Shown here piece by piece: positions 24,342 through 32,065 of a stretch of DNA of 33,568 nt. The notes under the pieces are model-generated. The model searched no databases. It was not told where the DNA came from and worked only from the letters and a program-made list of their open reading frames with translations. The DNA comes from Actinophytocola sp. GTDB lineage: Bacteria; Actinomycetota; Actinomycetes; Mycobacteriales; Pseudonocardiaceae. Location: NCBI GenBank assembly GCA_009377475.1, contig WHTY01000052.1, positions 1 through 33,568 of the forward strand, given 5' to 3'. The position numbers and the translations under genes are program-made. Position 1 is the first letter of the stretch. Each line of letters starts with the position of its first letter.

Positions 24342-26722
24342 CCGTCAGGCTACTCGCGCGGCTCTCCGGTGGGCGTGTCACCGGACGAGCCGTGGTCGGC
24401 GTGACGGTGCTCGTCGCGCTGCTGGCGGGCATCGTTGCCGGGATCGCGCAGCTGACCGTCCACACCGGGGTGGACTCCTTCGTACCCGCGGACGACCGCG
24501 TAGCCCGCGCCACCGAGGAGGTCGCCGCGTCGTTCGGCGGCGATCCGATCGTGGTGCTGGTGGAGTCCGACAAACCACACGGCCAGCTTTCTCCCGACAA
24601 GCTGCCGAAACTGCTGCGCCTCGAGGGCAAGCTGTCCGGACTGCCGGACGTGGCATCCGTGTACGGGCCCGCGACCGTGCTCAACCAGATCGCGGGGCAG
24701 ACCCAGAAACTGCTCGCCGAGCTCACCGGCTACCGCGACGGGCTGCGTGCCGCCGCCGAGCAGCGAGCGCGGGAACAGGGGCGGTCGCCGGACGAGGTCC
24801 GGGCCGAGGGGCGTGCCGCGATCGCCGACTTCGACCGCCGCTACGCGGGCTTGCTCAAGCAAGGGCTGCCTGCCGGTCTGCCGACACTGCGCAACGAGAA
24901 GTTCGTCGACACCGTTGTCTTCGGCCAAGGCGGCGAACCGAAGCCGCAGTGGCACTTCGTCGTCCCGGCCGACGACGCGGTCGCGATCCTGGTGCGGCCG
25001 CGCCAGGGCATGGATCAGCAGGCGGTCGAGCAGCTGACCAGCTCGGTCGAGCGGTCGGTGAACGCGGCGGAGCTCGACGCCAACCGGGTCACCGTGTCCG
25101 GAATCCCTGCCGTGGTCTCGGCGCTGGGCACGCAGGTGCGCGCTGAGGTGCCGCTGCTCGGCGGTGCCGCGTTGCTCGCGGTTGGCGCGTGGTTCCTGCT
25201 GGTGCGCTGGACGAAGCTGCGCAGGCGGATCCTGCCGCTGGTGACCACCGCGCTCGGTACGGCGATCACGCTGGCCGCGTTCGGCTGGGCCGGTATGCCC
25301 GTCTCACTCGGTGTCGTGGCGTTCCTGCCGGTGCTGCTCGGCGTCGGCAGTGACTTCATGACGTTCCTGAACCAGCGACTCGACACACGTGTGGTGGCCA
25401 CTGTCGCGGTGGCGACCGCGGCCAGTTTCGCCGCGCTCGCGGTGACTCCGATCCCGGTGGTCGCCGAGCTGGGCGCCACGCTCGCCGTGGGGATCGTGAT
25501 CTCGCTCTGCGTCGGCGTCGTGGTCGCCCGATGGCTACCGCCGCCGGTGCCTGCGGAGCCGGAGACGGCGAGCCCAAGGTGGCCTTGGGCACGGAATATG
25601 TACCCAGGGCCACCTTGGGCTCGACGTCGTTGCGGACGGCCAGCCGCCGCGCCCCTTGGTCACCCACCATCGCGGCGGGTCCGTTTCGCGGCTGCCGGCG
25701 CTGCCGTGCTCGTCGCCGTGTCGGGGTGGGCCATGCTGCCTTCGTTGCCGCTCAAGGCCGACTTCCAGGGCTTTGCCGCTGACCTGCCGGTGCTAGACGA
25801 CGCACGGCACGTCGAGCGGGTGATGGGCTCCTCCGGCGAGATCGCGATCAGCCTGTCCGGTGAGGATACCGTGACCAAGGAGACGCTCAACTGGATGCGG
25901 TCGGCACAAGACGCCGTGGTTGCCGCACACGGTGACCAGGTGCACCCCGTGCTGTCGCCGCCGACACTGTTGCGCTTCCTCGGCGGTGACCCGACGGCCG
26001 ATCAGCTCGAGGCTGCACTGCGGCTGGTCCCTCGCTACCTCACGACCAGCGTGATCCGGAACGATCAGGGCATGTCGCTGCTCTCGTTCGGGGTGGAGCT
26101 CAACGACGCCGAGTCGCTGGCGAGGCTGCGCGACGACATTCACCGCATCCTGCCGCCGCCACCCGAAGGCACCGAGGTGCGGATCACTGGACTGCCGATG
26201 GTGGCGGTCTCGGGGTACGAAGCCGTCTCGGCGAGCCGCTATCTCGTGGCGGGACTTGGCATCCTGGCCGCCGTGCTCGTGCTCGCGCTCGGCCTGCGGC
26301 GGCGCGGTGACGCGCTGCGCGCTGGCGCGGCGGCTGTCCTCGCCACGGGTCTCGTGCTGCTCGTGATGCGGCTGACCGGGATCGATCTCAACCCCGTCAC
26401 GGCTGCCGTCGGATCGCTGACGGCCGCCGTGGCGTGCGAGTTCACCGTCGTGCTCGCCGAGGCTGTGCGCAGGCGAGACGCCGGGATCCGGCGGGCCGTG
26501 CTGCTGGCGGCGGCGGCATCGGCGACCGGGTACGCCGTACTCATGCTGTCGCAGCTGGCGATCATCCGGGCGTTCGGCGGGCTGCTGGCGGGCACGGTGG
26601 GCTTGTCCGTGCTGGCGGCGATGTTCGTCGTATGGCTGTCCAGCCGTCCCGTGCCTGGCGACCAGGTACCTGATGGTCATTCCCGATCCGATGAACGAAC
26701 GCTCGCAGGAGCAAGCACATGA
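24338..26722 (+). CDS. RND/MMPL-family transporter (HAE3/HpnN-like)
   Basis: This 794-residue membrane transporter has the two-fold RND layout. Each half has a single N-terminal span (residues about 17-37 and 445-470), a large extracytoplasmic loop and then about five clustered spans. GVDSFVPADDRVARA and the loop segment DPIVVLVES are typical of hydrophobe exporters. GSDFMTFLNQRL and CEFTVVLAEAV mark the central helices. Such proteins move lipids, hopanoids or other hydrophobic molecules across the envelope. The ATG overlaps the Mce protein 6 stop and follows GAGGAGGA (24321-24328). The cytoplasmic linker (about 412-428) is encoded by a nested palindrome at 25571-25621 and is low-conservation in appearance. 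Coupling to an mce operon suggests export or relay of the same lipid. Confidence 0.88.
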   Translation: MTVRLLARLSGGRVTGRAVVGVTVLVALLAGIVAGIAQLTVHTGVDSFVPADDRVARATEEVAASFGGDPIVVLVESDKPHGQLSPDKLPKLLRLEGKLSGLPDVASVYGPATVLNQIAGQTQKLLAELTGYRDGLRAAAEQRAREQGRSPDEVRAEGRAAIADFDRRYAGLLKQGLPAGLPTLRNEKFVDTVVFGQGGEPKPQWHFVVPADDAVAILVRPRQGMDQQAVEQLTSSVERSVNAAELDANRVTVSGIPAVVSALGTQVRAEVPLLGGAALLAVGAWFLLVRWTKLRRRILPLVTTALGTAITLAAFGWAGMPVSLGVVAFLPVLLGVGSDFMTFLNQRLDTRVVATVAVATAASFAALAVTPIPVVAELGATLAVGIVISLCVGVVVARWLPPPVPAEPETASPRWPWARNMYPGPPWARRRCGRPAAAPLGHPPSRRVRFAAAGAAVLVAVSGWAMLPSLPLKADFQGFAADLPVLDDARHVERVMGSSGEIAISLSGEDTVTKETLNWMRSAQDAVVAAHGDQVHPVLSPPTLLRFLGGDPTADQLEAALRLVPRYLTTSVIRNDQGMSLLSFGVELNDAESLARLRDDIHRILPPPPEGTEVRITGLPMVAVSGYEAVSASRYLVAGLGILAAVLVLALGLRRRGDALRAGAAAVLATGLVLLVMRLTGIDLNPVTAAVGSLTAAVACEFTVVLAEAVRRRDAGIRRAVLLAAAASATGYAVLMLSQLAIIRAFGGLLAGTVGLSVLAAMFVVWLSSRPVPGDQVPDGHSRSDERTLAGAST
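25571..25621. repeat. Nested palindrome inside the RND transporter gene
   Basis: The 19-bp arms AGCCCAAGGTGGCCTTGGG (25571-25589) and CCCAGGGCCACCTTGGGCT (25603-25621) are inverted repeats with one mismatch. Each arm is itself a dyad (CCCAAGG-TGG-CCTTGGG). A and C at 25591-25592 can pair with G and T at 25600-25601, leaving a 7-nt loop. It is in frame and encodes residues about 412-428, between the two halves of the transporter. It resembles a small mobile palindromic (REP/MITE-like) element that inserted without breaking the frame; the mobility is inferred. Confidence 0.7.
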
Positions 26723-27783
26723 ACGACACCGAGCAGCAGACCCCAGTGATCCGTCGCCGTATCACGGTCGCCATCGCCGCGACCATCATGCTTGTCGGGG
26801 GCGTACTCGCCGTTGTGTGGCAGCCGTGGGCCGGGCTCCCCGATGGGGCGGCATTCGCGATCGGCGACCGAACGGTCAGTGAAGACGCGCTGGACGAGCG
26901 GGCGGAGACGCTGCGAGCTCTCTACGGCGTCGAGCCGCCGGAGGACCAGGGCAAGCTCGACGCCTTCCGGCGTGACGTCGCGAAATCGGTCGCGGTTAGC
27001 ATGCTGCTCGACCAGTTGGCATCCGAGCAGCGCATCGGCATTTCCGAGAAGCAGGCGCGGGACGTCCTCGATCGGTTCATCGCCAATCGGTACGCCGATG
27101 GCGGCAGGGAGGCGTTCGTCAAGGAGCTCGGCGAGGCAGGTACGTCGGAAGTGCAGGTACTCGCCGAGATCAAGCGCCAGCTCGCCGTCGGCAGGCTGAT
27201 GGACCGTACCGGGACGGCGGAGAAGATCAGCGACAATGAGCTACGTGCCGAGTTCGACAAGCGTCAGCACGAGCTGGGCACTCCGGAGCGCAGGAAGCTG
27301 CGCAACATCGTGGTGAAGTCCGAGGCGAAGGCGCGGGCGGTACTCGGTGAGCTGCGCACGGGAGCCTCGATCGCCACGCTGGCCGCCGAGCACAGCATCG
27401 ACGGGAGCACGAGGAAGGCGGGCGGGCTGCTCGGCACGCTCAGCGAGCGCGAACTCGAACCCGCGGTGGCGAAAGCCGCGTTCGGAGCGGAGAAGGGCGA
27501 GTTCTACGGTCCGGTGCGAGGCCAGTTCGGCTGGAACGTCGGCAGGGTCGAGGCGATCGAGCCCGCCGTGCCAGCCGACTTCGAGCAGGTGCGGGACGAG
27601 TTCCGCACCATGCTGCGCACCGAGCGGGCGTTCGCGCACTGGCGTTCCTGGCTCGGTCAGCAGATCCGCGAGGCGGACATCACCTACGCCGACCGTTACC
27701 GGCCTGCTGACCCCGACGCGCCGCCGTCATCGGACATCTCCGGCACGGTGGGCGATCCGAGTGCCGGCACGGGACCACGTTGA
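26719..27783 (+). CDS. Membrane-anchored PpiC/SurA-type peptidyl-prolyl isomerase
   Basis: This 354-residue protein has a single N-terminal anchor (residues about 13-35, RITVAIAATIMLVGGVLAVVW). A SurA_N-like helical region runs to about 185, and a PpiC (parvulin) domain covers about 195-285. Within it are RKLRNIVVKSEAKARAVLGEL, a GGLLGTLSERELEPA loop and GPVRGQFGWNVGRVEAI. The family catalyses prolyl isomerisation and acts as an extracytoplasmic chaperone. The ATG overlaps the RND stop (ATGA), with AGGAGC at 26707-26712. The Asp/Pro/Ser-rich tail is likely disordered. By context it may help fold the large extracellular Mce or RND domains. I judge the parvulin core intact but cannot confirm activity. 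Confidence 0.88.
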   Translation: MNDTEQQTPVIRRRITVAIAATIMLVGGVLAVVWQPWAGLPDGAAFAIGDRTVSEDALDERAETLRALYGVEPPEDQGKLDAFRRDVAKSVAVSMLLDQLASEQRIGISEKQARDVLDRFIANRYADGGREAFVKELGEAGTSEVQVLAEIKRQLAVGRLMDRTGTAEKISDNELRAEFDKRQHELGTPERRKLRNIVVKSEAKARAVLGELRTGASIATLAAEHSIDGSTRKAGGLLGTLSERELEPAVAKAAFGAEKGEFYGPVRGQFGWNVGRVEAIEPAVPADFEQVRDEFRTMLRTERAFAHWRSWLGQQIREADITYADRYRPADPDAPPSSDISGTVGDPSAGTGPR

Positions 27784-28001
27784 TGAGTGAGGTTGCCGAT
27801 GTGCTCACGTGTGTCATCGTCGCGGCGGTGCTGGCGCCGCTTGGCTGGTGGGGGTTGCGCAACGCCGAGACCCTTGCGCCCCCGGAGCTGCCGGAGGACG
27901 AGCGTGACAGGCGCGAGCGGATTCTGCGCCGCGGGGCCGTCACTGCTCAGGCTGTCGCGGTCCTTTTCCTGGTCGCGGGGTTGCTGCGGATGGTGTACTG
28001 A
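27783..28001 (+). CDS. Small two-span membrane protein closing the mce operon
   Basis: This 72-residue protein has two hydrophobic segments (residues about 7-24, VLTCVIVAAVLAPLGWWG, and about 50-70, AVTAQAVAVLFLVAGLL). They are joined by a charged loop (PPELPEDERDRRERILRRG). The ATG shares a base with the PPIase stop (TGATG), so it is translationally coupled. I do not recognise a family. Size and position suggest an accessory subunit of the transporter or chaperone. Its stop lies in the left arm of the hairpin at 28000-28044. Confidence 0.75.
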   Translation: MSEVADVLTCVIVAAVLAPLGWWGLRNAETLAPPELPEDERDRRERILRRGAVTAQAVAVLFLVAGLLRMVY

Positions 28002-28044
28002 GGCGCGGCGACAGTCAACCAAGCAGGTTGCGCCGCCGCGCCTC
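28000..28044. terminator. Two-tier hairpin overlapping both convergent stop codons
   Basis: The outer stem pairs GAGGCGCGGCG (28000-28010) with CGCCGCGCCTC (28034-28044), 11 of 11 bases. An inner stem pairs CAACC (28016-28020) with GGTTG (28026-28030) around an AAGCA loop. The structure covers the last bases of the mce operon stop and the stop of the convergent LuxR gene (28015-28017). It likely terminates both transcripts. Confidence 0.75.
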
Positions 28045-30741
28045 GTTCACCGATTCCTGTCTGCGGGTCACGCCCAGCTTGGTGTAGACGCCTTTCAGGT
28101 ACCACTTCACGGTGTTGACGGTCACGCCGAGCCTGCGAGCGATCTCCTTGTTGGACAGGCCGTGATCGAGCAGGCGAACGATGTCGATCTCGCGGGCGGT
28201 CAGCGGTTCCTCAGGCAGTCTGCCACCGTTGTCACCGCTGGGCGCCATGGACGGTGTCGCCGAGCGGCTCGCCACCAGGATCCGCGTGAGGTACCCGTTG
28301 GACACCGAAGGCAGACCGGCTGGCAAGCGGTCGAGCCTGATCGCTTCGCTCAGTTCCCCCACCATCCGCCTGACAGTCGGTCCCGCGTCTACGAAGGTGC
28401 GCATCAGGCCGGCGTGTTCTCCCGAGACGAGCGTCGGAATCAGTGTCCGGAACGCCTCCTCCGTTCTGCCTGCCGCCCACAATCCGGCAGCCAGGTCGAT
28501 GCCGGCGAGCGCGGCCGCGTGCGGGCGTCCCGCCGAGGTGATTTCGTCGTACACCTCGCTCAGCAGGCGCAACGCCGGGTCGATCTCGCCCGCGGCCAGC
28601 ATGACCCGTGCTCGTGTCATCCGCCATTGCTGGTTCACCACGCCGGCGATGTTCTCGTCGAGGCCGGAGAGATCGGAGCGACGTGTCAGCAGATCGGCTG
28701 CCACCGCCTGCTGGCCGTGCTCGAGGTGGAACCGCACGCGCTGGTCGGTGACGGCGGCACGCAGCCGGTGCAAGCCGAGGTGGCTCGCGGTGAGGGCACC
28801 CTCATCCAGCACCGCCCACGCACCGGGGAGGTCGTCCCGGAGTGCCTTGACTCTGGCGAGGGTGACGTAGGTGGCGATCATGAAGTCGGCGACGCCGCTC
28901 TCCGCACCGAGCTCATGGCTTTCTTCGAGCAACTCTTCGGCACGAGCCAGGTCATCGCGCTCGTAGTGCAGCAACCCGAGCATGGCATCGGCGAGCCTCG
29001 CCGCGTGGGAGCGGCGTCCGATGGCGCGCTGCGCGAGCTCGCGGCCTTCTTGAAAGGATCGTTCGGCGTCCGCGATGTCGAGTTGCTCCCATGCGGCGAT
29101 GCCGTCGAGGCAGCGGCCGTACACGGCGGCGAACGGCCCGGTTCTTGCCTGGAAGGTACGCGCCCACCGCAGCACGTCGCGTGCCGCTTCGAACTCGAAG
29201 AACCGCAGGTGCAGGAACGCTTTGGCGTTGGCAGCGACCGCGACAACCCACGGCCGGTACGCCGAAGGCGTGCTCAGACACGGTTCGATGAGCGGTCCCG
29301 CGCCCGCGATCCGGTCGCCGTAGCCGTCGATACAGGCCTGGATCACGTCGGCTTCCACCGACAGCGCGAGGTCATCGCCCGCCGGGTCGTGCGTTGCCGC
29401 CCGCACGTGATCGAGCGCGATCTCGGCAGGCTGTTCGTGCTGCAGCAGGCAGTTCGCCCAGGCGAGCGCGAGCTGGAGCCGGGGACGCTCGGCGAGCAGA
29501 TGTGGTGGCAGCAGGCCGACCAATTTCAGCAAGGTGGACATCCTGCTGTTCTCGACAAGGTCCATCGCATCGTGCTCGACCAGGTCGACCGCCCTGGACT
29601 CGTCGCCCGCCGCGAGCACGTGGCTCACCGCCTCACTGGTCATGCCGTTCGCCGCGAACCAGGCGGAGGCAACCTGATGCAGGATGACCGCCCTGCCGTA
29701 ATGGTCCCGTTCGAGACGCTTGCGCAAGTAATCGGCGAACAGGTGGTGGTAGCGGAACCACTTCCGGTCGGCGTCGAGCGAGCGCAAGAAGAGATCTCTG
29801 CGTTCCAGATCTTCCAAGATGGACTGGCAGCGCGGCTGAGCGCTGAGCGCGGACGCGAGGTCCGCGCACAGCCGATCACTGATGGAGGTGGTCAGCAGGA
29901 AGTCCAGAATGTCAGGCGGGAGCGTGTCGAAGACGTTCTCGGCCAGGTAGTCGCCGATCGACCGGTGTCCGCCGGAGAAACTCTTGACCAGCGTGTCCGG
30001 CCGCTCGGCGTTGCGCAGCGAGAGGGTAGCCAGTTGGAGGGCCGCCGCCCAGCCGTCCGTGGTCAGCCACAGCCGTGCCACGTCGTCCTGGCTCAGCGGG
30101 AGCAAGTTGATATCACGCAGGAAGAAGTCGGACTCCTGCTGGCTGAACCGCAGCAGGTCGGCGTTGATCTCGGTCACCTGGTTCGCTACTTTCAGCCTGC
30201 CGATGGGCAGGGTGAAACAGCGGCTTGTGACAACGAAATGCAGGTTCTCGGGACCGAAGTCCAGCAAGTACACGAGTACCGACGCCGCTTCCGTGTCGTC
30301 CACGAGGTGCCAGTCGTCAAGCACGACGGTGAGGTCGGTGCCGCTGTTCGAGATGCGGTTGACCAGTTCGGACAGCACGTAGCGCTGGGCTTCGGTGTTG
30401 TTCTCCTCGACAAGGTCGTAGGTCGCGGGCGCAAGGGCGGGCGCGATCCGGTGCACGGCTTCGATGAGCCTCGCGAGAAACCACAGCGCGTCGTTGTCGT
30501 CGCGGTCGAGGCTCAGCCAGGCTACCGGGAACCGCTCGTGCCGCAGGACGCGTTCCCATTGCACCGCGAGCGTCGTCTTGCCGAATCCTGCCGGGGCGTG
30601 AATCAGCGTGAGCCGCCGTGACCTGCCGGAGCGCAGTATTTCGATCAGGCGCGCGCGGTCTACGAGGTCACAGATGTAGGTCGGTGTCTGGAACTTCGTG
30701 CATGCCGACGTTGACTTGACTGCGGTGGCTCTGCCGTCCAT
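28015..30741 (-). CDS. Large LuxR-family regulator, MalT/LAL type
   Basis: This 908-residue STAND-type ATPase regulator has Walker A HAPAGFGKTTLA (about residues 48-59) and Walker B LTVVLDDWHLV (about 137-147). A winged-helix-like region follows (LSQDDVARLWLTTDGWAAALQLA, then RYHHLFADYLRKRL). A long TPR-like helical repeat region fills the middle. A C-terminal LuxR helix-turn-helix covers about 840-905 (LTAREIDIVRLLDHGLSNKEIARRLGV). I chose the ATG at 30739-30741 because GGAGG (CCTCC on the + strand, 30750-30754) lies 8 nt upstream. An ATG at 30847-30849 would add 36 Gly/Gln/Ala-rich residues. It faces the mce operon and diverges from the monooxygenase. Control of either neighbour is inferred. 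Confidence 0.9.
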   Translation of the reverse strand: MDGRATAVKSTSACTKFQTPTYICDLVDRARLIEILRSGRSRRLTLIHAPAGFGKTTLAVQWERVLRHERFPVAWLSLDRDDNDALWFLARLIEAVHRIAPALAPATYDLVEENNTEAQRYVLSELVNRISNSGTDLTVVLDDWHLVDDTEAASVLVYLLDFGPENLHFVVTSRCFTLPIGRLKVANQVTEINADLLRFSQQESDFFLRDINLLPLSQDDVARLWLTTDGWAAALQLATLSLRNAERPDTLVKSFSGGHRSIGDYLAENVFDTLPPDILDFLLTTSISDRLCADLASALSAQPRCQSILEDLERRDLFLRSLDADRKWFRYHHLFADYLRKRLERDHYGRAVILHQVASAWFAANGMTSEAVSHVLAAGDESRAVDLVEHDAMDLVENSRMSTLLKLVGLLPPHLLAERPRLQLALAWANCLLQHEQPAEIALDHVRAATHDPAGDDLALSVEADVIQACIDGYGDRIAGAGPLIEPCLSTPSAYRPWVVAVAANAKAFLHLRFFEFEAARDVLRWARTFQARTGPFAAVYGRCLDGIAAWEQLDIADAERSFQEGRELAQRAIGRRSHAARLADAMLGLLHYERDDLARAEELLEESHELGAESGVADFMIATYVTLARVKALRDDLPGAWAVLDEGALTASHLGLHRLRAAVTDQRVRFHLEHGQQAVAADLLTRRSDLSGLDENIAGVVNQQWRMTRARVMLAAGEIDPALRLLSEVYDEITSAGRPHAAALAGIDLAAGLWAAGRTEEAFRTLIPTLVSGEHAGLMRTFVDAGPTVRRMVGELSEAIRLDRLPAGLPSVSNGYLTRILVASRSATPSMAPSGDNGGRLPEEPLTAREIDIVRLLDHGLSNKEIARRLGVTVNTVKWYLKGVYTKLGVTRRQESVNEARRRNLLG

Positions 30742-30991
30742 CTGTGAAGCCTCCGTAGTTCTCCTGACCCCGGGAGCGGGCGCATCCGCAGCTTGCGGTT
30801 GTCCGGACTGCGGGTCATCGCGTCCGCCGTCTGTCCTGTCCGCAAGCATCGTGCGTGTCCTATCAGCTGTTGGCTTTGGTTCAACCGCACAAATCGAATG
30901 TGACCTTTCGTCTCAGCGGGATATGCAAACCGGCTGCGTTGGAGCTCTACCGTAACGCCATGTGCCGGGTGACCGCGACTGTGAGGTGTGG
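30742..30991. promoter_or_regulatory. Divergent promoter region, LAL regulator / nitronate monooxygenase
   Basis: This 250-bp spacer assumes the internal start of the regulator. On the - strand, TTGAAC (30879-30884) and TAGGAC (30857-30862) are separated by 16 bp and form a plausible promoter. It would give a leader of about 110 nt before the ATG at 30741. The upstream half of that leader is open in frame, hence the alternative start at 30849. For the + strand, GAGG at 30983-30986 precedes the monooxygenase; no clear promoter elements are visible. Confidence 0.35.
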
Positions 30992-31990
30992 ATGGACCTG
31001 CGAGATCGGCTGAGCATGGCGCATCCCGTGGTGCAGGCGGGGATGGGCGGTGGTCTCGCGCGTGCCGAGTTGGCGGCCGCGGTGTCGAACGCGGGCGGGC
31101 TCGGCACGCTGGGCATTATGCCGCCCGCCCAACTGGCGCACGAGATCCGGCGTTTCCGGGAGTTGGCGCCTGGCAGGCCGCTCGCGGTGAACCTGCTTGT
31201 GCCGTTCCTGCGGCGAGCGCATGTGCGGGTCTGTACCGAGGGCGGCGTCGACACGGTGGTGTTGTTCTTCGGGTTCGCGGCGGAGGCGGTCGCGGCGCTG
31301 CGGAACGCGGGCATCATGGTGTTGCACCAGGTCGGCGAGGTCACCGAGGCCCGCAAGGCCGTTGCGGACGGAGCTGACGGCCTGATCGCGCAGGGCACGG
31401 AGGCCGGTGGTCACCTGCGCGCGGTGTACCCGCTTCGCACTGCGTTGCCGAGAATGCTGTCGGTAGCAGGAGGACGCCCAGTGTTGGCAGCGGGTGGTAT
31501 CTCGGATGCGGAGGGTGTGCGGGAACTGGTGGACGCGGGTGCGGCTGCCGCCGTGGCGGGCACCCGGTTCCTACTGACCGAAGAATGTCACGCACATCCT
31601 CTCTATCAGGCTCGCGTGCTTGGTGCGCGAACGACTTTGCACACCGAGTTGTTCGGGTTCGGGTGGCCGGCACGGCATCGGGTGGTACCCAACGCGGCGA
31701 CCGACCGCTGGTGCGCGTCGCACCCTGCCGGGGCGCGAGCGGTGCTCGCGGTCAACAACCGCACGGCTCGGCTTGGCAGCGCCGTGCCGTTGGGTGCGCT
31801 ACGCACGATGACGGTGCTGCAACATCCCCGTGTGCCGTTCTTAGGGCCAGGGCCCGCGCTGCGTGGCATGCCGGAACGTGTGGTGGACGCGGCCGCGTTG
31901 TACGCGGGGCAGGGCGCGGGCCGGATCCGTTCGGTCGTGCCTGCCGCTGTCGCCGTGCGGCAGCTGGCAGGTCTCACCCCAACGCCGTGA
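30992..31990 (+). CDS. Nitronate monooxygenase (NPD/2-nitropropane dioxygenase family)
   Basis: This 332-residue FMN TIM-barrel enzyme oxidises nitronates or related compounds. The N-terminal AHPVVQAGMGGGLAR holds the conserved G-M-G turn. GIMPP and VNLLVPFLRR follow, and the phosphate/catalytic segment QGTEAGGHLR includes the conserved His in GGH. GRPVLAAGGISD and AAAVAGTRFLLTEE form the FMN phosphate loop. I chose the ATG at 30992, with GAGG at 30983-30986. A GTG at 30962 would add 10 residues without a ribosome-binding site. The family is often misannotated; related members act as enoyl reductases. It stands alone between divergent and convergent genes, so its link to hydrocarbon metabolism is unclear. 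Confidence 0.88.
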   Translation: MDLRDRLSMAHPVVQAGMGGGLARAELAAAVSNAGGLGTLGIMPPAQLAHEIRRFRELAPGRPLAVNLLVPFLRRAHVRVCTEGGVDTVVLFFGFAAEAVAALRNAGIMVLHQVGEVTEARKAVADGADGLIAQGTEAGGHLRAVYPLRTALPRMLSVAGGRPVLAAGGISDAEGVRELVDAGAAAAVAGTRFLLTEECHAHPLYQARVLGARTTLHTELFGFGWPARHRVVPNAATDRWCASHPAGARAVLAVNNRTARLGSAVPLGALRTMTVLQHPRVPFLGPGPALRGMPERVVDAAALYAGQGAGRIRSVVPAAVAVRQLAGLTPTP

Positions 31991-32065
31991 CGTCGGTGGG
32001 GCCGCCGCCGCAGGCATCGGCCGGAGCCGTGCCCGCGGCGACAGCCGCACGAGAAGCGCGATCGG

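Noticed and set aside
27787..30621. A 944-codon open frame on the + strand covering the small membrane gene and the LuxR regulator
   Set aside because: It is the antisense shadow of the LAL regulator, whose Walker and helix-turn-helix motifs are on the - strand.
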